64,000 nt of DNA from Paraburkholderia hiiakae (GCF_904848665.1 NZ_CAJHCQ010000023.1:62001-126000); one strand, 5' to 3'; shown: positions 1 to 9,278, counted from the stretch's first letter. Made by a program: numbers and translations. The notes: generated by a model from the sequence alone, not told the origin.

Positions 1-380
1 TCGACAAGTACTCGTTCATCCGAAACGCCTACTTGCAGCGCCGCCGCTATCTGCTTTCGGATGGCCGCGCGTCTGACAACAATCTGCCGGACTACGGCGA
101 TGGCGCGCCGCTGCCGAAGTACGACGACACCGACGAAGGCGCGGCGCCTGGTGCTGCCGCCGGTGCAGCGGTCCCCGCTTCGGGCGCCGTGCGTGCGGCT
201 ACGCCGAACGCGGCCAGCATGGCGCCCGCCTCCCCCAACGGCGAAACGACCGCTCCGGCCACGCTGGAAGGTCCGGCCGGCGCCGCGGCGCCGGTGGGGG
301 CCTCGGAAACCACCGTGCCGGGCGACCAGATGATCCCTCCGGCCCGCATCGGCTTCCCGAGCATGCTGCGGCTGCATTGA
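1..380 (+). CDS. mlaA: MlaA family outer-membrane lipoprotein, C-terminal part (5' end outside window)
   Basis: The frame is open from base 3 and stops at 378-380, giving about 125 residues. It begins DKYSFIRNAYLQRRRYLL, which resembles the end of the conserved MlaA core. A long Ala/Pro/Gly-rich low-complexity tail follows, a common ending for Burkholderia MlaA proteins. MlaA extracts mislocalised phospholipids from the outer membrane and passes them to MlaC. The call rests on this short core piece plus position just before mlaC and mlaB. The lipobox and N-terminus, and presumably mlaFED, lie upstream of the window. Confidence 0.75.
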   Translation, partial: DKYSFIRNAYLQRRRYLLSDGRASDNNLPDYGDGAPLPKYDDTDEGAAPGAAAGAAVPASGAVRAATPNAASMAPASPNGETTAPATLEGPAGAAAPVGASETTVPGDQMIPPARIGFPSMLRLH

Positions 381-556
381 GCGCCGCGGCGGCGTGGCGC
401 AACGCCTCGCCGCCGCGTTCGTCTGGCATAAACGTCTGACGTAACAAGCAGAAACGCTTGTCGCACTTTGCTGGCAGTTTTTGACATAGCGAGATAGAAC
501 TCGCGTGCTATCGTTGGCTCCAACGGGGCGATGTCCCCCAACTAGCAGGACTGGAT

Positions 557-1189
557 ATGAAAAAATTCTTTCTGTACCCGTTTTTCGCCATGTTTCTTTC
601 GTTTGCCGGCGGCGCGTTCGCCCAGACGGTAGACACCAGCAATCCCGACGCGATGGTCCAGACGGTCACGCAGCAGGTCATGAGCCAGATCAAAGGTGAC
701 AAGACCATCCAGTCGGGCGACATCAGCAAGATCACGCAGCTCGTGAACGAAAAGATCCTGCCGTATACCGATTTCCGCCGCACCACGCAGCTCGCGATGG
801 GCCGCAACTGGCGCACGGCCACGCCGGAGCAGCAGCAACAGGTCATCGAGCAGTTCAAGACGCTGCTCATCCGTACGTACTCGGGCGCGCTCGCCCAGGT
901 GCGCGACCAGCAGATCCAGTACAAGCCGTTCCGCGCGAACCCGGACGACACCGACGTCGTGGTCCGTTCGACGGTCGTGAACGGCGGCCAGCCGATCGAG
1001 CTCGACTATCGCCTCTACAAGACGCCGCAAGGCTGGCGCGTGTATGACATCAACGTGCTTGGCGCGTGGCTCATCCAGGCGTACCAGCAGCAGTTCCAGG
1101 AAAAGATTCAGCAAGGCGGCGTGGACGGCCTGATCCAGTTCCTCACGCAGCGTAACCAGCAACTCGCATCGGGCAAGGCGACCTCGTGA
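557..1189 (+). CDS. mlaC: Periplasmic phospholipid-binding protein MlaC (Ttg2D family)
   Basis: This 210-residue protein has a Sec signal peptide (MKKFF start, hydrophobic core, likely cleavage after AFA at about residue 22). The mature part matches the MlaC/Ttg2D family, including the VNEKILPYTDF segment and the C-terminal GWRVYDINVLG block. MlaC shuttles phospholipid between MlaA at the outer membrane and the MlaFEDB complex at the inner membrane. The ATG at 557 is preceded by an AGCAGGA Shine-Dalgarno-like sequence. The next gene overlaps its stop codon by four bases (GTGA), so translation is probably coupled. Confidence 0.93.
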   Translation: MKKFFLYPFFAMFLSFAGGAFAQTVDTSNPDAMVQTVTQQVMSQIKGDKTIQSGDISKITQLVNEKILPYTDFRRTTQLAMGRNWRTATPEQQQQVIEQFKTLLIRTYSGALAQVRDQQIQYKPFRANPDDTDVVVRSTVVNGGQPIELDYRLYKTPQGWRVYDINVLGAWLIQAYQQQFQEKIQQGGVDGLIQFLTQRNQQLASGKATS

Positions 1190-1458
1190 GCGAGCGTTTC
1201 GCCACCGGCGCAAACCTGACCCACGAGAGCGCGAAGGCCACGCTCTCGGCCGGGTTCGCGCAGATCTCGGCGGGCGCAACCGCCGTGGACTGCGGCGCGC
1301 TCACCCAGTTCGATTCATCGGCACTCGCCGTGCTGATCGCCTGGCAGCGTGCCGCGCGTGAACGCGGCGCTCCCCTCGCCGTGCTCAATTTGCCTCCCGC
1401 GCTCGCCTCTCTCGCGCGCGCCTACGGCGTCGATTCGCTCCTCAACGAGCGACATTGA
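1186..1458 (+). CDS. mlaB: MlaB-like STAS-domain protein
   Basis: This 90-residue STAS-domain protein starts with GTG inside the end of mlaC (GTGA overlap). The STAS signature is visible as TAVDCGALTQFDSSALAVLIAWQRAA, written here only in part: D at about 37 and the DSSAL turn at about 45-49. In the Mla system this subunit binds the ATPase MlaF in the cytoplasm and stabilises the transporter. Length and position directly after mlaC fit the family. It has no membrane segment or signal peptide. Confidence 0.85.
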   Translation: MSERFATGANLTHESAKATLSAGFAQISAGATAVDCGALTQFDSSALAVLIAWQRAARERGAPLAVLNLPPALASLARAYGVDSLLNERH

Positions 1459-1549
1459 CCCGCGTCGCCTGGCCGAACGATTGCGTTCGAGCGGCTAACG
1501 CAGCACTGCCGCCGCACTGCCGGAGCGACGCAGTTCCCCCTCCAAGGCC

Positions 1550-1578
1550 AGGCCGCGCTTTCCGACTTGGCCTATAAT
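1550..1578 (+). promoter_or_regulatory. Candidate sigma-70 promoter of the ABC transporter operon
   Basis: A perfect -10 box TATAAT lies at 1573-1578 in the 288-base gap between mlaB and the ABC ATPase gene. The region 17 bases upstream (AGGCCG) is a poor -35, so an activator or strong -10 dependence would be needed. Transcription would start near 1585, leaving a leader of about 160 bases that contains a long imperfect hairpin (1595-1650). Confidence 0.45.
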
Positions 1579-1746
1579 CAACCGTTTTTTGGGCGCTGCC
1601 TCGGCGCAAAAAGCACCGCTTGGTAGGTAAAAAGCGTGCACCGAGACAGCAAAGCCGGCGCCGTAAGCCGTCCCCAATTCCGGTCTTCCCCGCAGCATTG
1701 ATGCTCTCTTTAGCCGCGCCGTTCTCAAACGGGCGGCGTATTAGTC

Positions 1747-2673
1747 ATGCCAGCCATAGAAATCCGTAACGTCAAGAAGCGCTACAAGTCGCTTCAGGCG
1801 CTCAAGGGCGTCAGCTTCACGGTCGAAGACGGCGAGTTCTTCGGGCTGCTCGGCCCGAACGGCGCGGGCAAGACGACGCTCATCAGCATACTTGCCGGCC
1901 TCGCGCGCGCGGACGAGGGCTCGATCGCCGTGCGCGGTCACGATGTCGTCACCGACTACCGCAACGCGCGCCGCAACCTGGGTGTTGTGCCTCAGGAATT
2001 GGTGTTCGATCCGTTCTTCACCGTGCGCGAGACGCTTCGCATCCAGTCCGGCTACTTCGGTCTGCGCAATAACGACGCGTGGATCGACGAAGTCATGGCC
2101 AATCTCGACCTCACCGAGAAAGCCGACGTGAACATGCGCGCGCTGTCAGGCGGAATGAAACGCCGCGTGCTCGTGGCGCAAGCGCTCGTGCACCGTCCGC
2201 CGGTGATCGTGCTCGACGAGCCCACCGCCGGCGTGGACGTGGAACTGCGCCAGACGCTCTGGAAGTTCATCGCGCGCCTGAACCGCGAAGGGCACACCAT
2301 CGTGCTCACCACGCACTATCTCGAAGAAGCCGAGCAGTTGTGCGACCGCATCGCCATGCTGCGGCGCGGCGAGATGGTCGCGCTCGAGCGCACGACTGCG
2401 CTGCTGCAGCGCTTCGCGGGCACGCAACTCTTCCTGCGCTTCTCGGAAGGCGTGCTGCCGAGCGATCTGCGCGCGCTCGAAGTCGATCCTTCCAACGCCG
2501 GCGCACACCAGCATCTGCTGCGCCTCGCGAGTTACGACGACGTGGAGCGCATTCTTGCCAAGTGCCGCGCGAACGGCTGCAAGCTTGAAGAAGTGGAAGT
2601 GCGCAAGGCCGATCTGGAGGATGTCTTCGTGCAGGTGATGAACAGTCCTGACGTGGTCGAGGGTCTCGCATGA
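1747..2673 (+). CDS. ABC-2 type transporter ATP-binding protein (YadG-like)
   Basis: This 308-residue ATPase has Walker A GPNGAGKT at residues 36-43, the signature LSGGMKRR at 133-140, Walker B VIVLDEP at 153-159 and a switch His in TTHYLEEAE. The C-terminal third is the usual variable extension of ABC-2 exporter ATPases. It overlaps the permease gene by four bases (ATGA), so the two form one exporter. The closest named relatives are E. coli YadG/YadH, and the substrate is unknown. Position after the Mla genes suggests an envelope role, but that is inference. Confidence 0.9.
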   Translation: MPAIEIRNVKKRYKSLQALKGVSFTVEDGEFFGLLGPNGAGKTTLISILAGLARADEGSIAVRGHDVVTDYRNARRNLGVVPQELVFDPFFTVRETLRIQSGYFGLRNNDAWIDEVMANLDLTEKADVNMRALSGGMKRRVLVAQALVHRPPVIVLDEPTAGVDVELRQTLWKFIARLNREGHTIVLTTHYLEEAEQLCDRIAMLRRGEMVALERTTALLQRFAGTQLFLRFSEGVLPSDLRALEVDPSNAGAHQHLLRLASYDDVERILAKCRANGCKLEEVEVRKADLEDVFVQVMNSPDVVEGLA

Positions 2674-3425
2674 GCGGTTTCCGTACGCTGTTCTACAAGG
2701 AAGTGCTGCGTTTCTGGAAGGTCGCTTTCCAGACCGTGCTCGCACCGGTCATTACCGCGCTCCTCTATCTCACGATCTTCGGACACGCGCTGCGCGGCCA
2801 CGTGGAGGTGTACCCGGGCGTGGAGTACACGAGCTTCCTGATTCCCGGCCTCGTGATGATGAGCGTGCTGCAGAACGCCTTTGCGAATAGCTCGTCGTCG
2901 TTGATCCAGTCGAAGATCACGGGCAATCTCGTATTTGTTCTATTGCCGCCGCTCGCCGCATGGGAGATGTTTGGAGCCTACGTGCTCGCCTCGATCGTGC
3001 GCGGCCTCGCCGTTGGCGCGGGCGTGTTCGTCGTGACGATCTGGTTCATTCCGATGAGCTTCGCCGCGCCGTTCTACATCATCGCTTTTGCGGTGCTCGG
3101 CTCCGCGATTCTCGGCACGCTCGGCCTGATCGCCGGGATCTGGGCGGAGAAGTTCGACCAGCTCGCGGCGTTTCAGAACTTTCTCATCATGCCGCTCACG
3201 TTTCTTTCGGGCGTGTTTTATTCGACGCATACGCTGCCGCCCCTGTGGCGCGAGGTGTCGCGGCTCAATCCGTTCTTCTACATGATCGATGGCTTTCGCT
3301 TTGGGTTCTTCGGCCTGTCCGACATCAACCCGCTCGTGAGCCTTTCGATCGTTTTCGTGTTTTTCGTGGCGCTTGCCACGCTCGCCATGCGTTTGCTTGC
3401 GAGCGGGTACAAGCTGCGTCACTAA
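2670..3425 (+). CDS. ABC-2 type transporter permease (YadH-like)
   Basis: This 251-residue integral membrane protein has about six hydrophobic segments typical of ABC-2 permeases. The family signature is the region around FLIMPLTFLSGVFYS (residues about 171-185) followed by NPFFYMIDGFRFGFFG. It overlaps the upstream ATPase gene at ATGA and is expected to pair with it as a homodimeric exporter core. The substrate cannot be told from sequence. A bolA-type gene follows after 15 bases and is probably co-transcribed. Confidence 0.9.
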   Translation: MSGFRTLFYKEVLRFWKVAFQTVLAPVITALLYLTIFGHALRGHVEVYPGVEYTSFLIPGLVMMSVLQNAFANSSSSLIQSKITGNLVFVLLPPLAAWEMFGAYVLASIVRGLAVGAGVFVVTIWFIPMSFAAPFYIIAFAVLGSAILGTLGLIAGIWAEKFDQLAAFQNFLIMPLTFLSGVFYSTHTLPPLWREVSRLNPFFYMIDGFRFGFFGLSDINPLVSLSIVFVFFVALATLAMRLLASGYKLRH

Positions 3426-3440
3426 GCAGGAGCCATACTC

Positions 3441-3680
3441 ATGTTGCCGACTCCGGAACAGATCAAGCAGTACATCTCGGCAGGGCTCGCGTGCGAGCAC
3501 CTCGAAGTCGAAGGCGATGGCCAGCATTTCTTCGCGACGATCGTCTCCTCAGCATTCGACGGCAAGCGCTTGATCCAGCGCCATCAGCTCGTCTACGCGG
3601 CGCTCGGCGACCGCATGCGCGAGGAAATCCACGCGCTCAGCATGAAGACGCTCACGCCCGCCGAATGGCAGAACGCATAA
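3441..3680 (+). CDS. BolA family protein (IbaG-like)
   Basis: This 79-residue protein matches the short BolA/IbaG family, with LEVEGDGQHFFATIVSSAF in the middle and a conserved RHQLVYAALG helix near residues 48-57. BolA proteins work with monothiol glutaredoxins in Fe-S or redox signalling; in E. coli ibaG also lies directly before murA, as here. A CGFS glutaredoxin is encoded elsewhere in the window (38214-38525). The start ATG at 3441 follows a GGAG-containing leader. Confidence 0.9.
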   Translation: MLPTPEQIKQYISAGLACEHLEVEGDGQHFFATIVSSAFDGKRLIQRHQLVYAALGDRMREEIHALSMKTLTPAEWQNA

Positions 3681-3788
3681 TCTGGAATCTCAGTGCGAAT
3701 TACCCAGGACAAAGACGCCGCCGCGAGCGGCGCAGCTCAACATCAAGCGACCCAGCAAGCCGGCCGCACCGATCAGGAAACCTCAGGC

Positions 3789-5051
3789 ATGGATAAACTC
3801 GTCATCGTCGGCGGGCAGAAGCTCGCAGGGGAAGTGGTCGTTTCCGGTGCGAAGAATGCGGCGCTGCCCATTCTCTGCGCAGGTCTTCTGAGCGCCGAGC
3901 CCGTTCACCTCGACAACGTGCCTGACCTTCAGGACGTGCGCACCACGCTCAAGCTGCTTAACCAGATGGGCGTGCGCACCGAGCAGGACGGCCACCGCGT
4001 GCAACTCGACGCTTCGAGGGTGAACAACCTCGTGGCGCCGTACGAACTCGTGAAGACCATGCGCGCCTCGATCCTCGTGCTCGGGCCGCTCGTCGCGCGC
4101 TTTGGCGAGGCGAAGGTGTCGCTGCCGGGCGGCTGCGCGATCGGCGCGCGCCCCGTGGACCAGCACATCAAGGGCCTGCAGGCGATGGGCGCCGAGATCA
4201 ACATCGAGCACGGCTTTATCGAAGCCCGCGCGAAGCGCCTGAAGGGCGCGCGCATCGTCACCGACATGATTACGGTCACCGGCACGGAAAACCTGCTGAT
4301 GGCCGCCGTGCTCGCCGAGGGCGAGACGGTGATCGAGAACGCCGCGCGCGAACCGGAAGTGGGTGACCTCGCGCATCTGCTCGTGGCGATGGGCGCGAAG
4401 ATCGAAGGCATCGGCACGGACCGCCTCGTCATTCAGGGCGTGGACAAACTCCATGGCGCGCACCACACCGTCATTCCCGACCGTATCGAAGCGGGCACGT
4501 TCCTGTGCGCGGTAGCGGCCGCGGGCGGCGACGTCACGCTGCGTCATGTGCGTCCGCACATTCTCGATGCCGTCACCGACAAGCTGCGCGAAGCGGGCGT
4601 GACGATAGAAGAGGGCGACGACTGGATGCGCGTGCGCATGCACGAGCGCGCGCGCGCCGTGAACGTGCGCACTTCCGAATACCCGGCGTTCCCGACCGAC
4701 ATGCAGGCGCAGTTCATGGCGCTCAACACGATCGCGGACGGCACCTCGCAAGTGGTCGAAAATATTTTCGAAAACCGCTTCATGCACGTGCAGGAACTGA
4801 ACCGCCTCGGGGCTCACATCACGATCGACGGCAAGACGGCGCTCATCGCTGGCGTCGAAAAGCTCTCGGGCGCGAAGGTGATGGCAACCGACTTGCGCGC
4901 ATCGGCGAGCCTCGTGATCGCGGGCCTGTGCGCCGACGGCGAAACGCTGATCGACCGCATCTATCACCTCGACCGCGGCTACGACCGCATGGAAGCGAAG
5001 CTCACGAAGATCGGCGCGAACGTGAAGCGGATCAAGGGGAGTGCGGCATGA
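3789..5051 (+). CDS. murA: UDP-N-acetylglucosamine 1-carboxyvinyltransferase MurA
   Basis: MurA catalyses the first committed step of peptidoglycan synthesis, transferring enolpyruvyl from PEP to UDP-GlcNAc in the cytoplasm. From the ATG at 3789 the product is 420 residues, the usual length. The catalytic cysteine, target of fosfomycin, is Cys116 in the GGCAIG loop. The substrate-binding SGAKNAALP motif is near the N-terminus. A GTG at 3693 in the same frame would add a 32-residue polar extension; related Burkholderia proteins are sometimes annotated with such an extension, so the start is not certain. It overlaps hisG by four bases (ATGA). Confidence 0.93.
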   Translation: MDKLVIVGGQKLAGEVVVSGAKNAALPILCAGLLSAEPVHLDNVPDLQDVRTTLKLLNQMGVRTEQDGHRVQLDASRVNNLVAPYELVKTMRASILVLGPLVARFGEAKVSLPGGCAIGARPVDQHIKGLQAMGAEINIEHGFIEARAKRLKGARIVTDMITVTGTENLLMAAVLAEGETVIENAAREPEVGDLAHLLVAMGAKIEGIGTDRLVIQGVDKLHGAHHTVIPDRIEAGTFLCAVAAAGGDVTLRHVRPHILDAVTDKLREAGVTIEEGDDWMRVRMHERARAVNVRTSEYPAFPTDMQAQFMALNTIADGTSQVVENIFENRFMHVQELNRLGAHITIDGKTALIAGVEKLSGAKVMATDLRASASLVIAGLCADGETLIDRIYHLDRGYDRMEAKLTKIGANVKRIKGSAA

Positions 5052-5758
5052 GCACGGTCGAGTCCAAGCCCACGCCAGCGGCCGCAGCCAGCGCGCCGCT
5101 GACGCTTGCGCTCTCGAAGGGCCGCATCTTCGAAGAGACGATGCCGCTTCTCGCCGCGGCCGGCGTGCATGTGACCGAAGACCCCGAAACCTCGCGCAAG
5201 CTGATCCTGCCGACCACCGACCCGAATCTGCGCGTCATCATCGTACGCGCCACCGACGTGCCCACCTACGTGGAGTACGGCGCGGCCGACTTCGGCGTGG
5301 CGGGCAAGGACGTGCTCAACGAGCACGGCGGCGGCGGCCTGTATCAGCCGATCGATCTCGACATCGCGCGCTGCCGTCTTTCGGTGGCCGTGAAGGGCGG
5401 TTTCGATTACGCGAATGCGGTGCGCCAGGGTGCGCGCCTGCGTGTGGCGACCAAGTACACGGAAGCCGCGCGCCAGCACTTCGCGGCCAAGGGCGTGCAC
5501 GTCGACCTCATCAAGCTGTACGGCTCGATGGAGCTCGCGCCGCTCGTGGGTCTCGCGGATGCGATCGTCGACCTCGTCAGCACGGGCGGCACGCTGCGCG
5601 CGAACAATCTGGTCGAGGTGGAAGAGATCATGGAGATCTCGTCGCGCCTCGTCGTGAATCAGGCGGCGCTCAAGCTCAAGCGCGCCGCGCTGCGGCCCAT
5701 CATCGACGCGTTCGAACGCGCGTCGCGCGGCGCGCAGTCGACCCAACACTCGGCCTGA
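5048..5758 (+). CDS. hisG: ATP phosphoribosyltransferase, short form (HisG-S)
   Basis: This enzyme catalyses the first step of histidine synthesis, joining ATP and PRPP. The start at 5048 overlaps the murA stop (ATGA). The 236-residue protein contains LALSKGRIFE near the start and the PRPP-binding segment DLVSTGGTLRANNL (about 177-190). It ends without the roughly 80-residue regulatory domain of long HisG, so it is the short form that needs the regulatory subunit HisZ. No hisZ is present in this window. Confidence 0.95.
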   Translation: MSTVESKPTPAAAASAPLTLALSKGRIFEETMPLLAAAGVHVTEDPETSRKLILPTTDPNLRVIIVRATDVPTYVEYGAADFGVAGKDVLNEHGGGGLYQPIDLDIARCRLSVAVKGGFDYANAVRQGARLRVATKYTEAARQHFAAKGVHVDLIKLYGSMELAPLVGLADAIVDLVSTGGTLRANNLVEVEEIMEISSRLVVNQAALKLKRAALRPIIDAFERASRGAQSTQHSA

Positions 5759-5865
5759 TAAGTCAGTCTGTACAGGCTGACGGAGTCGTAGCAAAGGGCA
5801 GGCGCAATGACGCGCCGCCTTGCGCGCAGCGCATCTCAAAAGGCGTGGCGCGCACAACGTAACGG

Positions 5866-7197
5866 ATGGATACCAGCATGGCTATCACGATGCGCAAACT
5901 CGATTCCAGCGCCGAAGGCTTCAAGAAGTCGCTGCACGCGGTGCTCGCCTTCGAGGCGAGCGAGGACGAGGCCATCGAGCGCTCCGTCGCGCAAATTCTC
6001 GCCGACGTGAAGGCGCGCGGCGACGCCGCCGTGCTCGACTACACGAACCGCTTCGACCGCCTTGGCGCCACGAGCGTCGCTGCGCTCGAACTGCCGTTTT
6101 CCGAACTCGAAGCGGCGTTGGAGAGCCTTGAGCCCAAGCGGCGCGCGGCGCTCGAAGCGGCGGCGGCGCGCGTGCGCGGCTACCACGAGAAGCAGCGCAT
6201 CGAGTGCGGCTCGCATAGCTGGCAATACACCGAAGCCGACGGCACGGTGCTCGGCCAGAAGGTCACGCCGCTCGACCGCGTGGGCCTTTATGTGCCTGGC
6301 GGCAAGGCCGCGTATCCGTCGTCCGTGCTGATGAACGCGATTCCCGCGCGGGTGGCGGGCGTGCGCGAAATCATCATGGTCGTGCCCACGCCCGACGGCG
6401 TGAAGAACCCGCTCGTGCTGGCAGCGGCGCTGCTCGGCGGCGTCGATCGCGTATTCACGATCGGCGGTGCGCAGGCCGTGGCCGCGCTCGCGTACGGCAC
6501 GAACACGATTCCGCCTGTCGACAAGATCTGCGGGCCGGGCAACGCCTACGTCGCTTCGGCCAAGCGCCGCGTGTTCGGCACGGTCGGCATCGACATGATC
6601 GCGGGCCCTTCGGAAATCCTCGTGATCTGCGACGGCACGACCGATCCGCGCTGGGTGGCCATGGACCTGTTCTCGCAGGCCGAGCACGACGAACTCGCGC
6701 AGTCCATCTTGCTGTGCCCGGACCAGGGCTTCATCAAGCGCGTGGAAGATGCCATCGACGAACTCCTGCCCGCCATGCCGCGCGCCGAAGTCATTGCCAC
6801 GTCGCTCACGAACCGCGGCGCGCTCGTGAAGGTGCGCGACATGGCAGAGGCTTGCGCCATCGCCAACGAGATCGCGCCGGAGCACCTCGAAATCTCGGCG
6901 CTGGAGCCTCAGAAGTGGGGCGCCGAAATCCGCCACGCAGGCGCGATCTTCCTTGGCCGCTACACGAGCGAAAGCCTCGGCGACTACTGCGCGGGGCCGA
7001 ATCACGTGCTGCCTACGTCTCGTACCGCACGTTTCTCCTCGCCGCTCGGCGTCTATGATTTCATCAAGCGTTCGAGCCTCATCGAGGTGAGCGCGGAAGG
7101 CGCGCAAACGCTCGGCGAGATCGCGGCCGAGCTTGCCTATGGCGAAGGCCTGCAAGCCCACGCGCGCAGTGCCGAATTTCGCATGAAGCAGATGTAA
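5866..7197 (+). CDS. hisD: Histidinol dehydrogenase
   Basis: HisD performs the last two oxidations of the pathway, histidinol to histidine, using NAD and Zn. The 443-residue length is normal. Visible family motifs include VPGGKAAYPSSVLM, KICGPGNAYVASAKR, the D-M-I-A-G-P-S-E block and SQAEHDELAQS, which holds the catalytic Glu/His region. A second ATG at 5878 (MAITMRKLDS) is an equally plausible start. It lies 107 bases after hisG in the same operon. Confidence 0.95.
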   Translation: MDTSMAITMRKLDSSAEGFKKSLHAVLAFEASEDEAIERSVAQILADVKARGDAAVLDYTNRFDRLGATSVAALELPFSELEAALESLEPKRRAALEAAAARVRGYHEKQRIECGSHSWQYTEADGTVLGQKVTPLDRVGLYVPGGKAAYPSSVLMNAIPARVAGVREIIMVVPTPDGVKNPLVLAAALLGGVDRVFTIGGAQAVAALAYGTNTIPPVDKICGPGNAYVASAKRRVFGTVGIDMIAGPSEILVICDGTTDPRWVAMDLFSQAEHDELAQSILLCPDQGFIKRVEDAIDELLPAMPRAEVIATSLTNRGALVKVRDMAEACAIANEIAPEHLEISALEPQKWGAEIRHAGAIFLGRYTSESLGDYCAGPNHVLPTSRTARFSSPLGVYDFIKRSSLIEVSAEGAQTLGEIAAELAYGEGLQAHARSAEFRMKQM

Positions 7198-7408
7198 AGC
7201 ACGCCTCGCAACTTGCAGCAAACACGTTGAATGAGCGGCCGCGCAGCACGGAGACGTTGCGCGACGGCAAGCCCCGCAAGTGCGCGGGTGCAGTATTTTG
7301 ACCCGCAGTGTGACCCACGCACAGCAGAGACCACGACGATAACCAGGGCGGCCGGCTCGCCGAGCTGCCCGTGCTGGCGGCCCCGCTTTTCGCGAGCCGC
7401 CTTTCGAC

Positions 7409-8485
7409 ATGACGACACCACAAGACATCATCCGTCGCGACGTGCTCGCGATGACGAGCTACCCCGTGCCCGACGCTTCCGGTTTCGTGAAGCTCGATGC
7501 CATGGAAAACCCGTTTGCACTGCCCGCCGACCTGGTCGCCCAACTAGGCGAACGCCTTGCGGCAGTCGCGCTCAACCGCTATCCCGCGCCGCGCCCCGAA
7601 GCGCTGATCGCGAAGCTCAAGCAGGTCATGCGCGTGCCGGCCGACTGCGACGTCCTGCTCGGCAACGGCTCGGACGAGATCATCAGCATGGTCACCATGG
7701 CATGCGCGAAGCCGGGCGCAAAGGTGCTCGCGCCGGTGCCGGGCTTCGTCATGTATGCGATGTCGGCGAAGTTCGCGCAGGTGGAGTTCGTCGGCGTGCC
7801 GCTCAAGACCGACTTCACGCTCGACCTCGAGGCGACGCTCGCGGCCATCGCCGAGCACTCGCCGGCTGTGATCTGGCTGGCGTACCCGAACAACCCCACG
7901 GGCACGCTGTTCGACGACGCCGACATCGAGCGCGTGATCGCGGCAGCTGCGGCGGCGAAAAGCCTCGTGGTGATCGACGAGGCCTACCAGCCGTTCGCGA
8001 TGCAGAGCTGGATGCCGCGCGCGGGCGAGTTCGACAATGTGGTCGTGATGCGCACGATGTCGAAGCTCGGGCTCGCAGGCATACGCCTCGGCTATCTGGC
8101 CGGGCGTCCGACGTGGCTCAACGAGTTCGACAAGGTGCGTCCGCCGTATAACGTGAACGTCCTCACGCAGGCGGCCGCGGATCTACTGCTCGACCACGTC
8201 GATGTGCTCGACGCGCAGGCCGCGCAACTGCGCGCGGAGCGGACAACGCTCGCGGCCGAAGTGGCGAAGCTGCCGGGTGCCCAGGTGTTCGAAAGCGCGG
8301 GAAATTTCCTGCTCGTGCGCGTGCCCGACGCGGCAGCGGTTTTTGACACGCTGCTGTCTGCCCGGATTCTGATCAAAAACGTGGGTAAAATGCACCCATT
8401 GCTTGCGAACTGTGTGCGCCTGACCGTTGGCACCCCCGACGAAAACGCGCAATTGCTCGCTGCCCTGAAGCTCGTGCTCCGTTAA
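7409..8485 (+). CDS. hisC: Histidinol-phosphate aminotransferase
   Basis: This PLP-dependent fold-type I aminotransferase has 358 residues. Motifs visible are LDAMENPF near the N-terminus, LLGNGSDEIIS, AYPNNPTG (substrate and PLP binding) and the PLP-lysine segment RTMSKLGLAGIRLGY, where the Lys forms the Schiff base. It converts imidazole-acetol phosphate to histidinol phosphate. The 211-base gap after hisD contains no clear terminator. The gene is followed by hisB. Confidence 0.95.
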   Translation: MTTPQDIIRRDVLAMTSYPVPDASGFVKLDAMENPFALPADLVAQLGERLAAVALNRYPAPRPEALIAKLKQVMRVPADCDVLLGNGSDEIISMVTMACAKPGAKVLAPVPGFVMYAMSAKFAQVEFVGVPLKTDFTLDLEATLAAIAEHSPAVIWLAYPNNPTGTLFDDADIERVIAAAAAAKSLVVIDEAYQPFAMQSWMPRAGEFDNVVVMRTMSKLGLAGIRLGYLAGRPTWLNEFDKVRPPYNVNVLTQAAADLLLDHVDVLDAQAAQLRAERTTLAAEVAKLPGAQVFESAGNFLLVRVPDAAAVFDTLLSARILIKNVGKMHPLLANCVRLTVGTPDENAQLLAALKLVLR

Positions 8486-8539
8486 GCCGAAGCTTCGTTC
8501 TCCCACTCTCCTGTTACGGGCTGTTTGAAGGATATTGCC

Positions 8540-9127
8540 ATGCGCGTCGCGCAAGTCGTTCGCAACACCAGCGAAACGCAAATCCGCGTGAAACTCAATC
8601 TGGACGGCACCGGCGAGCAAAAGCTCGCGACCGGCGTGCCGTTTCTCGACCATATGCTCGATCAGATCGCTCGACACGGTCTGATCGATCTGGAGGTCGA
8701 GGCGCATGGCGACACGCATATCGACGACCACCATACGGTGGAAGACGTCGGCATCACGCTCGGCCAGGCGGTGGCGCAGGCCATTGGCGACAAGAAGGGC
8801 ATTCGCCGCTACGGCCACGCCTATGTGCCGCTCGACGAAGCGCTCTCACGCGTCGTGATCGACTTCTCGGGCCGTCCGGGCCTCGAATTCCATGTGCCGT
8901 TCACGCGCGCGCGCATCGGCACGTTCGACGTCGACCTGTCGATTGAGTTCTTCCGCGGCTTCGTGAACCACGCCGGCGTGACGCTGCACATCGACAATCT
9001 GCGCGGACTCAACGCGCACCATCAGATGGAAACCGTGTTCAAGGCATTTGGCCGCGCACTGCGGCAGGCCGCCGAACTGGACGAACGTCAGGCGGGCAAG
9101 ATTCCGTCGACGAAGGGCAGCCTCTAA
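8540..9127 (+). CDS. hisB: Imidazoleglycerol-phosphate dehydratase (monofunctional)
   Basis: The 195-residue product corresponds only to the dehydratase half of the fused E. coli HisB, as is usual outside enterobacteria. Metal-binding histidine motifs are visible: LDHMLDQIARHG, GDTHIDDHHTVED and LRGLNAHHQMETVFKAFGRAL (quoted in parts). The ATG at 8540 follows a GAAGGA Shine-Dalgarno; a TTG 15 bases upstream is less likely. The histidinol-phosphate phosphatase is not encoded in the window. Confidence 0.95.
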   Translation: MRVAQVVRNTSETQIRVKLNLDGTGEQKLATGVPFLDHMLDQIARHGLIDLEVEAHGDTHIDDHHTVEDVGITLGQAVAQAIGDKKGIRRYGHAYVPLDEALSRVVIDFSGRPGLEFHVPFTRARIGTFDVDLSIEFFRGFVNHAGVTLHIDNLRGLNAHHQMETVFKAFGRALRQAAELDERQAGKIPSTKGSL

Positions 9128-9278
9128 GCGACGCCCGTAATCGAAGAAGGCGGGCCGCGCAGCGCGGACGGTGCGCTCAGGACTTCGAGCGCGCCGCGCC
9201 GGGGCCGTCGCGAGCATGCAGCATGCGCGCCACATTAGCCATTCGGCTTATGGGCTTGCGCGCGCCGACTGGCGTACA

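Noticed and set aside
3783..4967. A 394-residue frame antisense to murA
   Set aside because: Typical high-GC shadow with His/Arg-rich composition; murA itself is certain.
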